DNA of 64,000 nt, taken from the NCBI GenBank assembly GCA_003024785.1, contig PUQB01000005.1, positions 725,217-789,216 of the forward strand. The letters run 5' to 3'. The notes beneath the pieces are model-generated. The model searched no databases and had not been told where the DNA came from. It worked only from the letters and a program-made list of their open reading frames with translations. Positions within the stretch are counted from its first letter, which is position 1. Every line of letters starts with the position of its first letter. The position numbers and the translations under genes are program-made. This stretch comes from Selaginella tamariscina (lineage: Eukaryota; Streptophyta; Lycopodiopsida; Selaginellales; Selaginellaceae). Positions 34,201 to 46,415 of this stretch are shown in pieces.

Positions 34201-36190
34201 CCGTTGGCATGGAAGTGTTGGTAGTTACTCTCATACTCGTCCTTGGGCTTGTCCTTCTTCCCTCCCTGGCTGGGCCCGGTAGATTGCTTGATTGCGTCTG
34301 ACGAGGATTTTGGTAGTGGGGATCCTATAGCCAGGGGAATCGCGTGTATGGGTTCCTGCGTTACATACCCTAGTGATTCCTAGTCCGGAAGGGGGCTACC
34401 CTCCGCCTGCTCTTCTGTTGACGACTGTTCTTATGTAGACGCCGGTCCCTCCGTTGAATCCTGTTCTTTGTTGACTCCGAGGGTTCTAGCTGTTCCCCCA
34501 TTTGGAGTGGTGGTGGTGCTCTTACTACCGTTCGGTCGAACGAGCCCGTGGTCATAATAGCAATGTGGCCAGCCATGGGTAGCCTTTGCTCAGTGCCGGC
34601 CCGAACTCCGTGGATCCCACTAGTTAGAGCCGCAATCAGGTACTGCTTAAGGCAGTCAGCCCAATTTATCGCGACTCCTTCCCACGCCCTACGAACTCGA
34701 CTGCTTTCTCCTTCGCTTGTATGCCTCGTAGTCCATGCGTTCCTGCGATGGTGGGCCATTGAACCTCTGTGTCCGAGCATTCCCCTAGGGCTAGGCCGTC
34801 CTCTGGTAGCCGAAAGACTATCGCTAGTTCATCGAATATAATGCGGAAGACGGCGCTCCCATCTGTGCATAATTGTATCCTCTACGCCCGGTTTGACTCG
34901 CCACTAACTCCGCTGACTGGAGGAATTGTCTGGCCTTCTCATCAAATCCTAGGTCCTCCACTTCTCCCCACAGCAGGTCAAAGAATTCCTCCAATTGCTT
35001 CCTGACTCACCGAACGTTGGGTTGCCCGATTAATTCCTTGAACTTAGAGTACCTGGGTGATACTAGCTCCGCTGCTCATTCTTGGCCCTTGATGAGCACG
35101 CGAATTTCTCTGATCACCACTGGCCGTTTCTCTCTGTCCACCCCGTGGTCATGGTAATGGAAGTGTGGCATTGTGAACCTCCTTTCTGAGTGTAGGTGCC
35201 ATGATAGTCCTTGTGGCGTCCTCCGAGGTGACTGGCGCATCTATCCCTACGCCTGGATATGCAATGATGGCGCCGCCCGACCATCATTGCCTTCGTAGTG
35301 CGTGCCTCACGCTTGTGGTCCAACCTCGTGGACCATGTGATCCTGTGAGCTAGCCACACGTGCGTTTGGAGATCCTGCTTTCGACTCCTCCGTCTTCCCT
35401 ATCTCTTTGCCCCATGGTTCGCTGGTTCTACCTCGGGATTCCTCAATCTGTACTCCATCTGGGTGACCAGCGCAGCTACTATCAACCGTCCGTTATCATA
35501 GACTGTGGTGGTTTTGCTACCGCCTGGTGAGGCCCATCTTGGCTCTAACTGCACAGTCTTACCTATTGATCCGTTCCTACTACTTCTTCCCCACACTGGC
35601 CCCGTATGTCCCCTATCTAGGTTTTTGTGTCCTACTTCCACCCTGGAGGGTCTATGTCAAGCTTCTCCCCCACCACTTCCCGAGCGATCTCCGATCGGCC
35701 CAGGTAGTGGATATTTCTCCTTGGGACCAGGACCAAAAAAGGGCTGCCAATCCCTGTTGATACCGGCTCTAGGGTGGCTTGCTTGATTGGGGCGGCCATT
35801 CGACTTGGGTATGTCCCATGAGCCCTCCGGACTTGTCCTGGTGGTTGGTGAACCAACGTTCCGGTGCCGGATAGTCTCAGGCTTCAGTTGCTCCTGCGAT
35901 CCTTAGTTTGTTCACGTTGGCCTGCTTCTGATCGAGGCCTCCTATCTGGCGCGACCCAATCCCTGAAGTCGGCCTGCAGAGGTCGCTGTTACGCCCTCGC
36001 TCCATCCCCCGCGCTTGCCAGGCTCCTGATACTCCAACGCCCCAAATATCCGTGCGGGGGCCTGGGTTTTGCCTGTGGGTATGGACCTTATCGCCCGTCT
36101 AGTGCGGAACCGTATCTGTTGGTGTTCCCAATTGTGCTGTACCTTTGCACCCCTGAGCCAGGGTCGATCGAGGAGTAAGTCGAATCCCCC
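34201..36190 (-). other. Unassigned interior of the nested element
   Basis: GC-rich sequence with only short ORFs in all frames. One minus-strand stretch (35856-35632) with PSRMAAPIKQATLEP and GIGSPFLVLVPRRNI may be coding but I do not recognise it. No pol motifs seen. Confidence 0.4.
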
Positions 36191-36692
36191 CTAGCGTGCA
36201 TATCCAAGACCACAACGTTGATCCAAAATTTGACCGTTTGGATCTCGACCTCTACTACCCTCAAGATGCCATTGGGTGCCACCTCGGCCTGATTGGCCAT
36301 GCGTACCTGAAATGGAGTGGGCTCCGGAGTTGCATACGCAATTTCTGTGGAGCTCTACTGACATGACATTGACTGCTAACCCCCCATCTATAATCACTTT
36401 GCTGATTGTGTGACCCGCCATGCGAACCGGGATAGTTGGTACGTCGTTCATGTAGTCCACTGTGGTTGCAGTGCCTCTTGGTGGGGGTCTCGTTGCTGGT
36501 CATACCCGATTCTCCCATCGTGCGGTGGGAACCAGCAGCGTTTCCTCTTCTGACCCCGTATGGGCCTCCCCCCTTACGAATGTGCGGTTTCGCCTTCTCC
36601 TTACTTTTCTTAGTGATTCTTGGCCTCAGCTGGGCTCCATAGGTTCCAAGACTGTCAGTTCTTGCGTTTCCTTCCTTACCCACTGCTTTCAA
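36191..36692 (-). pseudogene. Protease-like segment of the nested element
   Basis: The frame 36460-36191 contains VRMAGHTISKVIIDGGLAVN, similar to the aspartic protease signature of plant gypsy elements (VLIDGGSAVNxMS), with Gly and Leu where DTG/DSG residues are expected. The active-site Asp is present. Frameshifts on both sides. Confidence 0.55.
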
Positions 36693-36955
36693 AACTGGGG
36701 TTGTTGTTGCATGTCTTCTCTTTTCGCGCCTTGCACTCCCCTGGTTCTCCGCCTTTGTGTTTCCCTTGTTTGTCCGCTAAGGGAGCTTGTGGTACTATGT
36801 CTGTTCCACATCCTGTTCTAGTAGTACCATCGTCACTTAATTTACTTGCGGTGTGGAGTTTGGACTTGGGTTTGCAGGGATCTGCCCGTTACTCGTCCTG
36901 GCGACGCCGATTGCTTGCGCTTCTAGCATGGTTTGATCAATGATACCCATGAACA

Positions 36956-38327
36956 TCAGTAAAGTGTGTGTGGGCCTCTGCACAGTGCGCACAACACCTC
37001 CTTGCGTTCCGGTCGTCTCTCTCTGTCTCCATACCTAGGTCGATACGATGGCCGTTCTCGGGAAGGGGACCTACAATTCCATTCTCCTGAACGGGACCTC
37101 CTACGGGGTTGGTTGTCTCCCTCTGTCATGCGGCCATAACTCCTTCGGCCACTTGCCCCTCCTCGGTTCCTCGTTCTACCGTTAGTGTGGCTGCCTGTGG
37201 TGGCCTTTTGTTCAGGAGTTCGGCCAGCCGGTAGCAATTGTCCATGTTGTGAGATCCTCGGATGTTGCACACCGACAGTACTTATCCCCCCGTGTAGTGT
37301 ATCCCATTTGAGCCAGTGTCGTGGATAAGTCTTCCTTTTGTGTGGCCCCCGTAGGGTTTCCCCCCGCTGCAGCTGCCTGTGTCCCTTGGTACCCGACCGT
37401 TTCTCCTTTTTGGTCGGCCTTGGAGTCCGAGAGGTTTTCCTCATCTGATGCAGTATCGTTCGCCTCCTCTGCGTCCGATTTCTCCTGCGCCTTCTTTCTT
37501 GGCGTCTTTCAGCTTCCTGCTTTTCAGCCTTCTTGGCGTACCGGAGTAACTTGTCGACGTCCGGTCATCGTCCAAGCCGATCCACTTGCGGATCTCCGGC
37601 CGCAGTCCCTTTGGTACCACATTTTCTTGGTGAGGTCAACTGGGGCGTCTCTTCAGCCGGGCAATATATCCCAGCATGCGGACCATGTATTCGTCGACCG
37701 ACTCTCCCGTTTTCTGTTTCAAGCTCGTTAGCTTGTGGATCACCTCCTCTTCACTCTTTTCTTACTGGAAGGTATCCAAAATGCCCTTCATGCAGTTTCC
37801 CAGCGGGCTCCTTCGTTCGCCTCGTGGAATCATCCACCAAGCGTGTGCCTTCTTGTCCAGAGTGTATGCAAAGGCACTCAACTTCTTGTGATTGTCATTC
37901 ACACTCCGAAGTTCGCACACCTGTTCGAACTTGTGTACGTGTTGGTCTGTGTCTTCCCCCTTCGCTCCATGGAACGCGGGTAAGGGCACTATTACGGTGC
38001 TCTCCTGTATCCAATTGAGCGCTCGGGCTAATAAGGTGACTGGGTCAGTTCCCATGGCATCCTGTTGTGCCTGAGAGTTGTTCCGATCCGGACCCTCCAC
38101 TTCGGACGTGTAGTCCATGTCCTGGTATTCTGCGGGCACCTTTTCCTTCCTCGCGGCCCCCCTCCGTGAGGGTGGGTGATGAGGACAAACTCCTCCCGGC
38201 TGTCCCTCAGGGGCCCCGCGCCACAGAACCAACTTGACGGCTGGTGGCACGGCTTACCTTGGCTGGACGGTTTTCCCTCCTCCAGCAAGTAGTTTTGTAT
38301 GATCGTGCGCAGAATCCCCCGCAACAT
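36956..38327 (-). pseudogene. Gag-like segment of the nested element
   Basis: The frame 38250-37762 (162 codons) reads IVPLPAFHGAKGEDTDQHVH then KFEQVCELRSVNDNHKKLSA and AFAYTLDKKAHAWWMIPRG, the pattern of a retrotransposon gag domain (phenylalanine-glycine start, H...F..C..., TL..A..W). Downstream (37444-36956) is an Arg/Ser-rich region with a zinc-knuckle-like CALCRGPHT. Frameshifts around 37760 and 37440 interrupt it. Confidence 0.7.
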
Positions 38328-39488
38328 CTAGACAGTCGTGATCAATTCCTCCTTTCCCCGAGACAGTATCCCCCAGTCTGGTGATGGTTGCAGTCTGCCG
38401 TGTGCCCAGGCAGATTTCCCTCGCGGGGCCGGTGCGATACTAGTCGCTCGGGCGAATCTCTCCTCCCATGGACGAATTCCTCTGTCCCTTCTCCAAGATA
38501 GCCACTATGCAGCCCCTCTTTCTGGTGCCTCCTCCCAGTCCGTCAGCTTGTCAAATCCAGTCGCCTCCGCACAGGCGGTCGCCCATGTGTACCTCGGCCT
38601 TCGAAGCCTTGGGTTCTCATCCTGGTAACCACCCTAACCTGCTACATCATCCGATCGGCTGAACTCCTAGTGCAGAGGTTGCCTTGTTGGCAATCGATGC
38701 CCCTCCCTACGGGGGCTTCCCGGATGAAGCTCTTCCTCCCCTCTTTCCAGGCAGACACGGGCCCCCGCATCACCCTGATGGGTGACGATGGCCCTGGGTT
38801 TCCTATCTTACCTCCATCGTGGCGCTGGTCATGATGGACTTTTGGCTCACGTCCTCCGTCACTATCTGTGTTGCTTTCGCCCCCTCGAGATTCTCGCCTC
38901 CGTCGCAGGCCTGCCCTCTCCTGGGGTTGTCCTGGCTGAGGTTTCCTCCTTCGGGGGTACTCGTCAAACACTGGTTTTGCTTGTTGGTATGGGGGCTCTT
39001 CGTGACCGTCACTTTCACCTACGTCGAGAGGCAGAGGGCTTTCGTCATCTTGCCATCTGTCCCACTCTGTGTCGTAGGTTACTATCGGGCGAAGTCGCCC
39101 GTCCGGGTGTTCATACCCGCATGCTGCCGTGCCTAGATTGTCATCCGGATGTGCTGTAGTTTCTTTATATCCTTCTTCGTCATCGACGGCATGCCGCTGC
39201 CTTTGCCGCTGGTGTGCCGAGTTTACCGCTGCTCGGAGATTCGGCCATGCGGTGTTACCATCGTTCCCTCGGGTAGGTGAGGCAGGGGCCGATTGCGACA
39301 ACCGAGTTGCCTCGCTGCCGTCCATCAACCCCCCTCGGCCGGCCTACCGCATTCTCCTGGTCAGCTGTTACTCGTCAATCTCTATTTGCTCGAATGAGTT
39401 AATCCCGGCTCTTCATCGGGCCCCCACTCTACTTGCTACAGTGAACTCCATCTGTGTGTACTATTTATCCCTCCGTGTTCGCCACAAA
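38328..39488 (-). pseudogene. Leader/N-terminal region of the nested element
   Basis: Between the 5' LTR and gag. The longest minus-strand frame (39328-38642, 228 codons: MMDGSEATRLSQSAPASPTR...) is polar, rich in Arg, Gly, Asp and Pro, with repeated charged blocks and no recognisable domain. It could be an N-terminal gag extension or a separate leader ORF. The plus-strand ORFs here are antisense shadows of it. Confidence 0.4.
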
Positions 39489-40173
39489 TGGTCATTGGGG
39501 ACTCCGCAGGCCAGATGTGGTGCTTCTCAGGAAGTTGCAATGGTCACTAGGACTCTGTTGAGGGCGTCCAACCCCGGGGATTCGGTTGGCAAGCCGGGCC
39601 TTACCTTAGGAGTAATGGAAGATATTGGATGGCCTCTACCCAGACGCCGCGAGGGTCCGTGTATAGGTAAGGGGGGAGTTCTATTGAGATGACTGGGCAG
39701 GGAGTGTTGCGGGGCCCAGGAGTCGGGCAAGCGGGGAATGCTCGCTTTGGGGTGAATAGAAGGAAAATGGATATATATATTGCCTGTCTGAGTTCAAACT
39801 ATCTCCGACATGGGAGCAAGATATAAGATGCAGACTTGACTCCTAAATACTCCGACCCACTACCAGCCTTCCGGCTTATATAGTGGGTACCTATCGCTAG
39901 TCTCTAGCTATAGGTGGCGCTTTCCCACTGGTCTTCCGCCTAGTGGCAGAGTCCTGCTTGTCACATTTATGCGCCTCCCCACGCGTGCTGTCCTTCGTAC
40001 CCTGGGTAGTTGGTCCGGACGATTGGTCTTCGCCCGGTTATGCCGCCGCCTAACACCGGTCGCCATTAGTCCGTACCTGAAGTACCTCCCCCTATCCAGT
40101 GCTTTGTCCCATCGCTTGTCCACGCTGGTGGGCATCCTGCCGGCTGGCCACGATGACGGGCCACCGTCAACCA
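39489..40173 (-). repeat. LTR (5') of the nested element
   Basis: 685 bp, paired with 32645-33333; scattered substitutions and a few 1-2-base indels. Followed by the right TGCAT duplication (40174-40178). Confidence 0.95.
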
Positions 40174-40178
40174 TGCAT

Positions 40179-40700
40179 GTCCATGGAAACGCCAACAAGA
40201 AAGATAATGTAGCCCAAGAACTCCACATAATCCCTGTCGAAAAAACACTTCTTCAACTTCGCATACATGCCATGCTCGCGAAGCCGCTGTAGAACTAATT
40301 GTACATGCTTGTCATGTGCCGTCTGATCCTTGGAGAAAATCAAAAAGTCATCGAGATAGATCACCACAAACTAGTCCAAGAAGTCACAAAAGATGTCGTT
40401 CACCATGTGTTAGAACACGATTGGGGCATTGATAAGTCCGAAAGGCATCACCGTGTACTTGAAGTGTTCATACCTTGTACAAAAGGCAATCTTCCACTCA
40501 TTGCCTGGGCGAATCCGTACAAGATTGTAGGCCCCTCGTAAGTCAATCTTCGTGAACACCTTTACTCCTCGCAGTCGATCGAGAAGTTCCGGGATCAATG
40601 GCAACTAGTACCGGTTCTGAATGGTGAATTAATTCAGTCCACAACCAAACGTAAACTCCCATTTTTCTTCTTGACAAAAAAGATAGGTGCTCCTGCAAGG
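40179..40700 (-). pseudogene. R2 reverse transcriptase core
   Basis: From 40604: [34 protein letters not shown] and, after a stop near 40370, VVIYLDDFLIFSKDQ, which carries the YLDD polymerase active site, then VEFLGYII. It ends at GVSMDM, where the nested element is inserted; the frame continues at 32644. The palm core is otherwise well preserved, but stops at about 40612 and 40370 disable it. Confidence 0.9.
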
Positions 40701-41640
40701 GACTTTGAGTACACACACACACACACTAGCTTATAAGCTACTTAGTCGACAATGTGTGTGTGTGTGACAAATGAAGCCAGATGCCAAGTTGTCCTCAATG
40801 TACTGATGAAGAACCTCCAATTCTGTAGGTGACAGTGCATAGATTGGTCCGAACGATGGAGTCTTTCCTTCCGCAAGATCAATAGGACAGTCGTAAGACC
40901 TGTGAACAGAAAGAACTGCAGCCTTGTGCTTGTTAAAAACATTCTGAAAGGAGTGATACTTGGATGATAGGGAAGAAGGAGAAGGAGAAGGAGCAGGAGA
41001 TTGAAAAACAGGGGAGTCTGATACAGGAAAGGTAGAAGAGGACGTAGGAGTTACTTGGAAGGCAAAAAAAAAAAAGGAGCAGGATCAGTGGCAAGTTCAT
41101 GCATGGTAGTGGTAAGAACTCGAAGAGGAGGAGGGAGCTGTGACTGAAAAAGAGGAAGGATCTTAGGGGGTGGAACAGAAGCAGAGTAACAAAAAGAGGC
41201 AGGATTGGGAAAAACCTATGTGGATGTTGACGAGTGTACAGGATTGGGAAAAACCTATGTGGATGTTGACGAGTGTACAGGATTGGAAGAATCCTGTACA
41301 AAAGTCCGTGGTTGCACAAGAGTGAGGAGAGCCTGCGAGTGTGCTGACGAACCAACAGGAGGTAGATCCTATTGAGGAGAAACCTTCGACACTGATACAG
41401 GATTGGAAGAACCCTGTATAGGAATCCGCAAAATTACAAGAGTGGAGAGAGCCGGCGGATGTGCTAAGGAACTGACATGAGATGAATCTTATTGAGGAGA
41501 AATCTTCAACACTGATACAGGAACAGGCACGGTTAATCCTGTAGCTTGTACTGCCTCAGACACTAAGGATGTATCATGTACGCAGGAAGGTACACGATTG
41601 ATCCTGGCTGCCAGAGAGGAAAACGTGAGCGTCTAGACCT
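40700..41640 (-). other. R2 protease-RT spacer with a 39-bp tandem duplication
   Basis: Low-complexity, AG-rich on the plus strand. A 39-bp unit starting AGGATTGGGAAAAACCTATG is duplicated at 41201-41239 and 41240-41278, with partial copies at 41279 and 41399. A (CA)n tract lies at 40711-40725. Only an unrecognised Phe/Leu/Pro-rich minus frame (41355-40933) is open. Confidence 0.7.
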
Positions 41641-42015
41641 CTAGTTGATCTGCGAATTTGCAATAACGAACCATGGCATGCCCAAAATGATGGAAGTCAA
41701 CCGAGTCTTGATCAAGTTGAAGGAAATCGAATAGTTGAATGCTCCATGACTACAATTGAGAGGTTTGGTAGCATGGGTAACTGCGCTAGAAGCAATCAGA
41801 CGACCATCGGCCACTTCTACAGGAACTACACGCTTCAACTTCACTATTGAAATGCCATGCTGAGTTGCAAAAGTGGCATCCATAAAGCATGCATTTGCAC
41901 CAGTGTTTAACAGGGCAAACTCCTTGAGCTCTCGATTATTGAGATAAATGTGTACAGGAAACTTGAGTGATAGAATGGTATGAGCAGCACCAATGGAGCT
42001 TGCACCTACGTCCAA
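41641..42015 (-). pseudogene. R2 protease-like segment
   Basis: Open frame with FALLNTGANACFMD at about 41910-41870, where the retrotransposon protease active site normally reads DTGA/S; here the catalytic Asp is Asn. IILGMPWFV matches the later ILGMPWL-type motif. It follows gag with only a stop between, in the normal gypsy order. Probably catalytically dead. Confidence 0.8.
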
Positions 42016-42026
42016 CTTTGCGGCTC

Positions 42027-42991
42027 CTAGACGAAGTAAACATTAAAGTTTTCCGGCTGAACTTCAGCTTCAACTTCACGCGACTTGAACTTTCTGGCTT
42101 TAATAGGACATTCTGCCACCTTGTGTCCTACTTCATCACAATACAAGCATAGGTTCTCACTACGGCGACATTGCTTCTCAGCAGCAGAAAGAGGGCCACG
42201 CTTAGATTTCTCAACCTTCATAGGAACTACTCTAGACACTGTTGTAGGAATATGTACCACAGCTGCATGATTGGTTTGCAGGAACTGCTGATGGGATCTT
42301 TCCTGACGACGCTTGAATAAACAATTATCGTAGTGAACGGCTTGTTGCATGATCTCCGTTAATGTTTGGGCATCCGATAAGGTAAGGAGAAGGTCCTTCA
42401 TGTCAAAACGGAAGTGTTCGATCAATGCAGTCTCGTCCCACGGAATGTTCGTGCAAAGTTGCTGAAATTCGGATGCATAGACGGAAGCTGGTCGGGATCC
42501 TTGGGTAAGCTTTTGTAACTTCGTGCATGCGGAACGGTACTTATCAGGATCTTCAAAGCAGGCTTCAAAGGCAGCCACGAAACCCTCAAAGTCTTCCATC
42601 AATGGGTCGTCATGCTCCAGCAAGGGGGCAACCCAAGCTCGTGGAGATCCAATTAGTAAGGATGCTAAAACGCCAACCTTTTGTGCATCAGTTGAGTAGT
42701 GGTGTGGTTACATGCAGATCAAGAGCTGGATCTGATTCAGGAAACTTGAAAATCAGCGTGATTGCCACTGAACTTTTCTGGCATACTAATCTTCGGCTCC
42801 GAAGAAAAGTTCGATAGAGAGGAAACCACCGATGCTTGAGAGAGAGCCTGCGCAGCAGCCTTGAAGGATGCATCAGTAGCTGCATGTGCTACGCTGGTGG
42901 AACCTTGCAGATCGGTGACCACTTGGTGCAAAGTGGCCAGCTCATGAAGCAACATTTGGTGCTCGCGTTGAAAGTGTTCAAAATCAGCCAT
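42027..42991 (-). pseudogene. R2 gag, one frameshift
   Basis: The start MADFEHFQREHQMLLHELA (42991) gives a coiled-coil-like N-terminus, then ISMPEKFSGNHADF. A frameshift near 42740 precedes the gag core (EDFEGFVAAFEACFEDPDKY, KLQKLTQGSRPASVYASEFQ; 42623 onward) and a zinc knuckle CLYCDEVGHKVAECP near 42110. Apart from the one frameshift it is nearly complete (about 320 residues). This gag type is widespread in gypsy elements of fungi and animals by recall. Confidence 0.85.
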
Positions 42992-43096
42992 GATCTATGA
43001 AAGAAAAAGGAAGAAAACGAAGGAAAAGAATCAAGGAAAAAAAAGTAGCTGGAAATCGAAAAGCTATGAAAGCAGTTACTATCAAACTATCAAACT

Positions 43097-43701
43097 ATCA
43101 AGCCACGATCTAGGAACAAGGAAGAGAGCAGGATTCCAAGAACAAGAAGGCTTGACTCAGGAGCAAGACGGGGAGTAGGACAGGAACTAGGAACTCAGGA
43201 GTAAGACAAGGCGCATGACAGGATCCAGGAGCAAGACAGGAACAGGATAGGATCCGGGAACAGGACAGAAAGCGCGCCAGAATAAATCTATGAACAAGAC
43301 AGGAACAGGACAGGATCTGCGAGCAAGACAAGAGCAGGATAGGATCCAGGAGCGAGACAAGGAGAAAACATGAAGCAAGGAGCAAGACAAGAACAAAACA
43401 AAACAAGATTGTCATAGTAAGACTGATGTTAATAGTAACTGATTGTACAACAATTAGGTTGGAGCTTTATGCTCACAACTCCAAGAGATAATCTAAGCAT
43501 GAGTGTTAAAAGTGGTTGCATGCATTTAAAAGTGACTATATGCATGCAGAGGCTAAAACGAGTCCACGTGTCACTTATCCTCTAGGTATATCCTGTAGCA
43601 TATTTGTAGGAATTCCTGTAGGAATATCCTGCAGGCATATCATGTATCCTGTATCTTATATCCTATATCCAGAATTTTATATCTTGTATCAAGTCATGAC
43701 A
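43097..43701 (-). repeat. R2 5' LTR
   Basis: On the minus strand it starts TGTCATGACTTGATAC (43701) and ends near CGTGGCTTGATA (43097). The R2b LTR (51951-52358) has the corresponding ends TGTCACGATCC and GTGGCTTGACA. It contains two internal repetitive parts: an AGGAACAGGACAGGATCC-type tandem (about 43150-43380) and a TATCCTGTAGG-type tandem (about 43575-43690), which explain its extra length. Confidence 0.7.
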
Positions 43702-44289
43702 CATATTATGGATCATGCGTGGTGTGTATGTATGAAACAAGAGAGACAATACATATTATGGATCATGCATGGTGTGAATGTATGAGAGAAGAGATCATGC
43801 ATGGTGTGTATGTATAAGAGAAGAGAGAGAGTGTTAACAAATTAAAATTGTACATATTGCATATATTATACACATATATACATACACACAGACATACATA
43901 CATATTACATGTGTAAATTCAATGTGTTACATACACACATACTGAGTACATATAGATCATACATGCTTTGAACATATGTTTTTAATAAAGAAGCAACATA
44001 TTTCTCTAGTTTGGTTTAGGGTTTTAAACCCAATACAAATATTTTATTATAAAATTTTATATGGTACATAATATATATAAGTATAAAATCTTTATATTAA
44101 TATAAACTAAATGCATGCACATTTTGTAATTATTTACTCTAAACACTAAACATATGTAAGTCCCAGTGTAGACTATATCGTGATCCACCTCATCGGCTTG
44201 TGCATGTGTGTGCATATGTGTCTCTATAAGTGCTTCTAATGCGTGTGCACGTGTATATATAAATTTATGATTGTGTTTATATATGTGTG

Positions 44290-45150
44290 CAAAACAAACA
44301 TCGAATAATTAAGAAAATAATATTAATAAACACACTATGAACATATTTTAAATTATACATAATAATATATGATTTTAACTAATATATAGCCATATATAGT
44401 TTTAATAATATATATTAATTTAATATTGATAATAAGGTTTAACATTGGAATATTCTTGAAATAATAAGAATTTAATTGAGAAAATCCCATTAATATATGC
44501 AAATGTAGATCAAGTACTGAAATAATTAACTAAATTAATTATGATAATCATGTTTAATATTGGAATATTCTTGGAATAATAAGAAAATAATAAAGAATAT
44601 CTCATTAATATAAAGAAGATTAATTACTCAAATAATTAAGAAAATGATATTAGGATACACACTATGAACATGTTTTAAATTATACATATTAATAATATAT
44701 CATTTTATCTAATATATAGTCATATATAGTTTTAATAATATATATTAATTTAATATTGATAATAAGGTTTAACATAGGAATATTCTTGAAATAATAACAA
44801 ATTAATTGAGAAAATCCCATTAATATATACAAATGTAGCATAATTATTGAAATAATTAATTTAATTATGATAATCAAGTTTAATTTTGGAATATTCTTTG
44901 AATATTAAGAAAATAATAAAGAATATCCCATTAATAGTAGGAAATGTAAATTAATTTCTTGAGTAATTAAGAAAATAATATTAATAAACAGACTATGAAT
45001 ATATTTTAAATGATACATAATAATATATCAATTTATTTATTGTATAAGTATATATATATAATATATAAACTTAATAATATATACTTGAATATTAAGAATG
45101 TAGAATAATTACTAAAATTTCGTAATATTAAACAACTTGAATCACTTAAA
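44290..45150. repeat. AT-rich tandem repeat of copy 2
   Basis: Three units with ACTATGAACATATTTTAAAT or close variants at about 44334, 44661 and 44992, as in 11641-12500. The following non-coding stretch to 45640 corresponds to 12501-12999. No gene is seen. Confidence 0.85.
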
Positions 45151-45639
45151 TCACATTAAATGCAATTTTATTAAACTCATTGAAATTGGAAAGTATATAT
45201 GTCAGAGTGTCGGTTATTTGTGTTAACTCATCTTAAATTTTATTTTTTGTTCTTTTTAAAAATTTTAAATTTTTGACATAAGTATTGTTGGTCTAACATG
45301 TAAATTTAAAAATGCATTTAATTTCCCACTCAAATTCAAATCTGGTTCTTTCTTCGGTAAGTGTTTCTTTATTTCTGTAATTTTCACTCTTTAAATCTTC
45401 TTTTTTCTTAATAGTGATTAGCTCAAGAGCGACATTAAATTGGGTGATATTGTTTATAGGAAAGCACAGCGCCTACAGTATTATAAATAAATTTAGATAT
45501 ACTTATAAAGATTCACTCTCTTACATTCTCTCTTAAAATTAGAATTTAGGGGTTTAGGAATGCATTAGGATTACATTATATTCCGTTAGGGATTTATCCC
45601 GTTTAAACATCCTTTTGACTTAATATTCTCAGTTAGTCG

Positions 45640-46270
45640 GGGCGACGGGATTAATCCGGCCATTTCTTTTTCGCCTCTTAAAAGAGGTGGCGGGATTAAT
45701 CCCGCCACCATCTCTTTAATAACCATGGCAAAATTAGTTCGAGCAATGCTTCTCCGCCTCTGAAAAAGAGTGGCAGGATTAATCCCGTCAATAACTCTCT
45801 CAACTGATAAAAAGTTACCTGAATTTATTAAAAAGAATTATCGGCAGGATTAATCCCACCAACCATTCTAGGAGGCAGAGAAGGGATGGCGGGATTAATC
45901 TCACCACCACTTCCATATTTTAAAGATTTGTGGGTAAGATTTATCTTGCCGATCAGTTTTGAACGCAGAAAAGCATTGGCGGGATTAATCCTGCCACCCC
46001 CTCAAGATCTCTTTAAAATCATAGCTTCGGAGAGAGTTGTGGGTGGGATTAATCCCGCCACCTATTCCCCGTTATGAGAGTTGTGGTGGGATTAATCCCG
46101 CTGACTCTTCCTCATGGAAGGGTGTTGCGGCGGGACTAATCCCGCTGCCTCTTCCTCGTCGGAGGGATTAATCCCACCAACTCTCTCCGAAGGGGTAGAG
46201 CAGGCGGCGGGATTAATCGCCCATCATTCCTGTCGGAGGGAGTCGTGGGCAGATTAATCCCGCCCATCAG
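45640..46270. repeat. Palindrome array 5' of the intact-5' transposase-like gene
   Basis: About fourteen exact or near copies of GGCGGGATTAATCCCGCC at intervals of about 30-60 bases. It matches 13000-13475 in position and spacer words. It ends 146 bases before the first ATG of the transposase-like gene. Confidence 0.9.
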
Positions 46271-46415
46271 TTGTATTAATCAAGCATGAGATATTATCCT
46301 ATACATAATTATGTATTATTGCACATGCATATTATTAAGCAACCACAGTTCATATTTCTTAGAAATATTGCATAAACAGATATCATAAATAACACAATTA
46401 TTTATGTAGGACAAT

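Larger units (their letters stand above)
32645..40173 (-). mobile_element. Nested non-autonomous LTR element (gag/protease/coiled coil, no RT seen)
   Basis: LTRs of 689 bp (32645-33333) and 685 bp (39489-40173) begin TGGTCAT and end GTCAACCA. The element has a perfect 5-bp TGCAT duplication. On the minus strand the candidate primer site TGGCGAACACGG lies a few bases after the 5' LTR. The 6.2-kb interior is GC-rich compared with the AT-rich surroundings. It contains gag-like (38327-37762), zinc-knuckle-like (about 36990), protease-like (36460) and coiled-coil (33592) segments in decayed frames. No reverse transcriptase, RNase H or integrase motif was found in either strand, so it resembles gag-only (TR-GAG-type) elements that depend on a partner. 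Confidence 0.85.
31526..43701 (-). mobile_element. R2: Ty3/gypsy chromovirus-like retrotransposon, split and 3'-truncated
   Basis: The order on the minus strand is LTR (43701-43097), gag (42991-42027), protease (42015-41641), reverse transcriptase (40604-40179), then an inserted element (32645-40173), then RNase H and the start of integrase (32644-31526). The integrase is cut at PSSLLRPLA where it meets the LTR1 fragment. The C-terminal integrase and chromodomain of the same family can be seen in R2b. The integrase region resembles fungal and non-seed-plant gypsy elements by recall. Confidence 0.85.

Noticed and set aside
34548-39692. Long plus-strand ORFs (up to 187 codons) inside the nested LTR element
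   Set aside because: They are antisense to the minus-strand gag, protease and leader frames, are GC-driven and have no recognisable domains.
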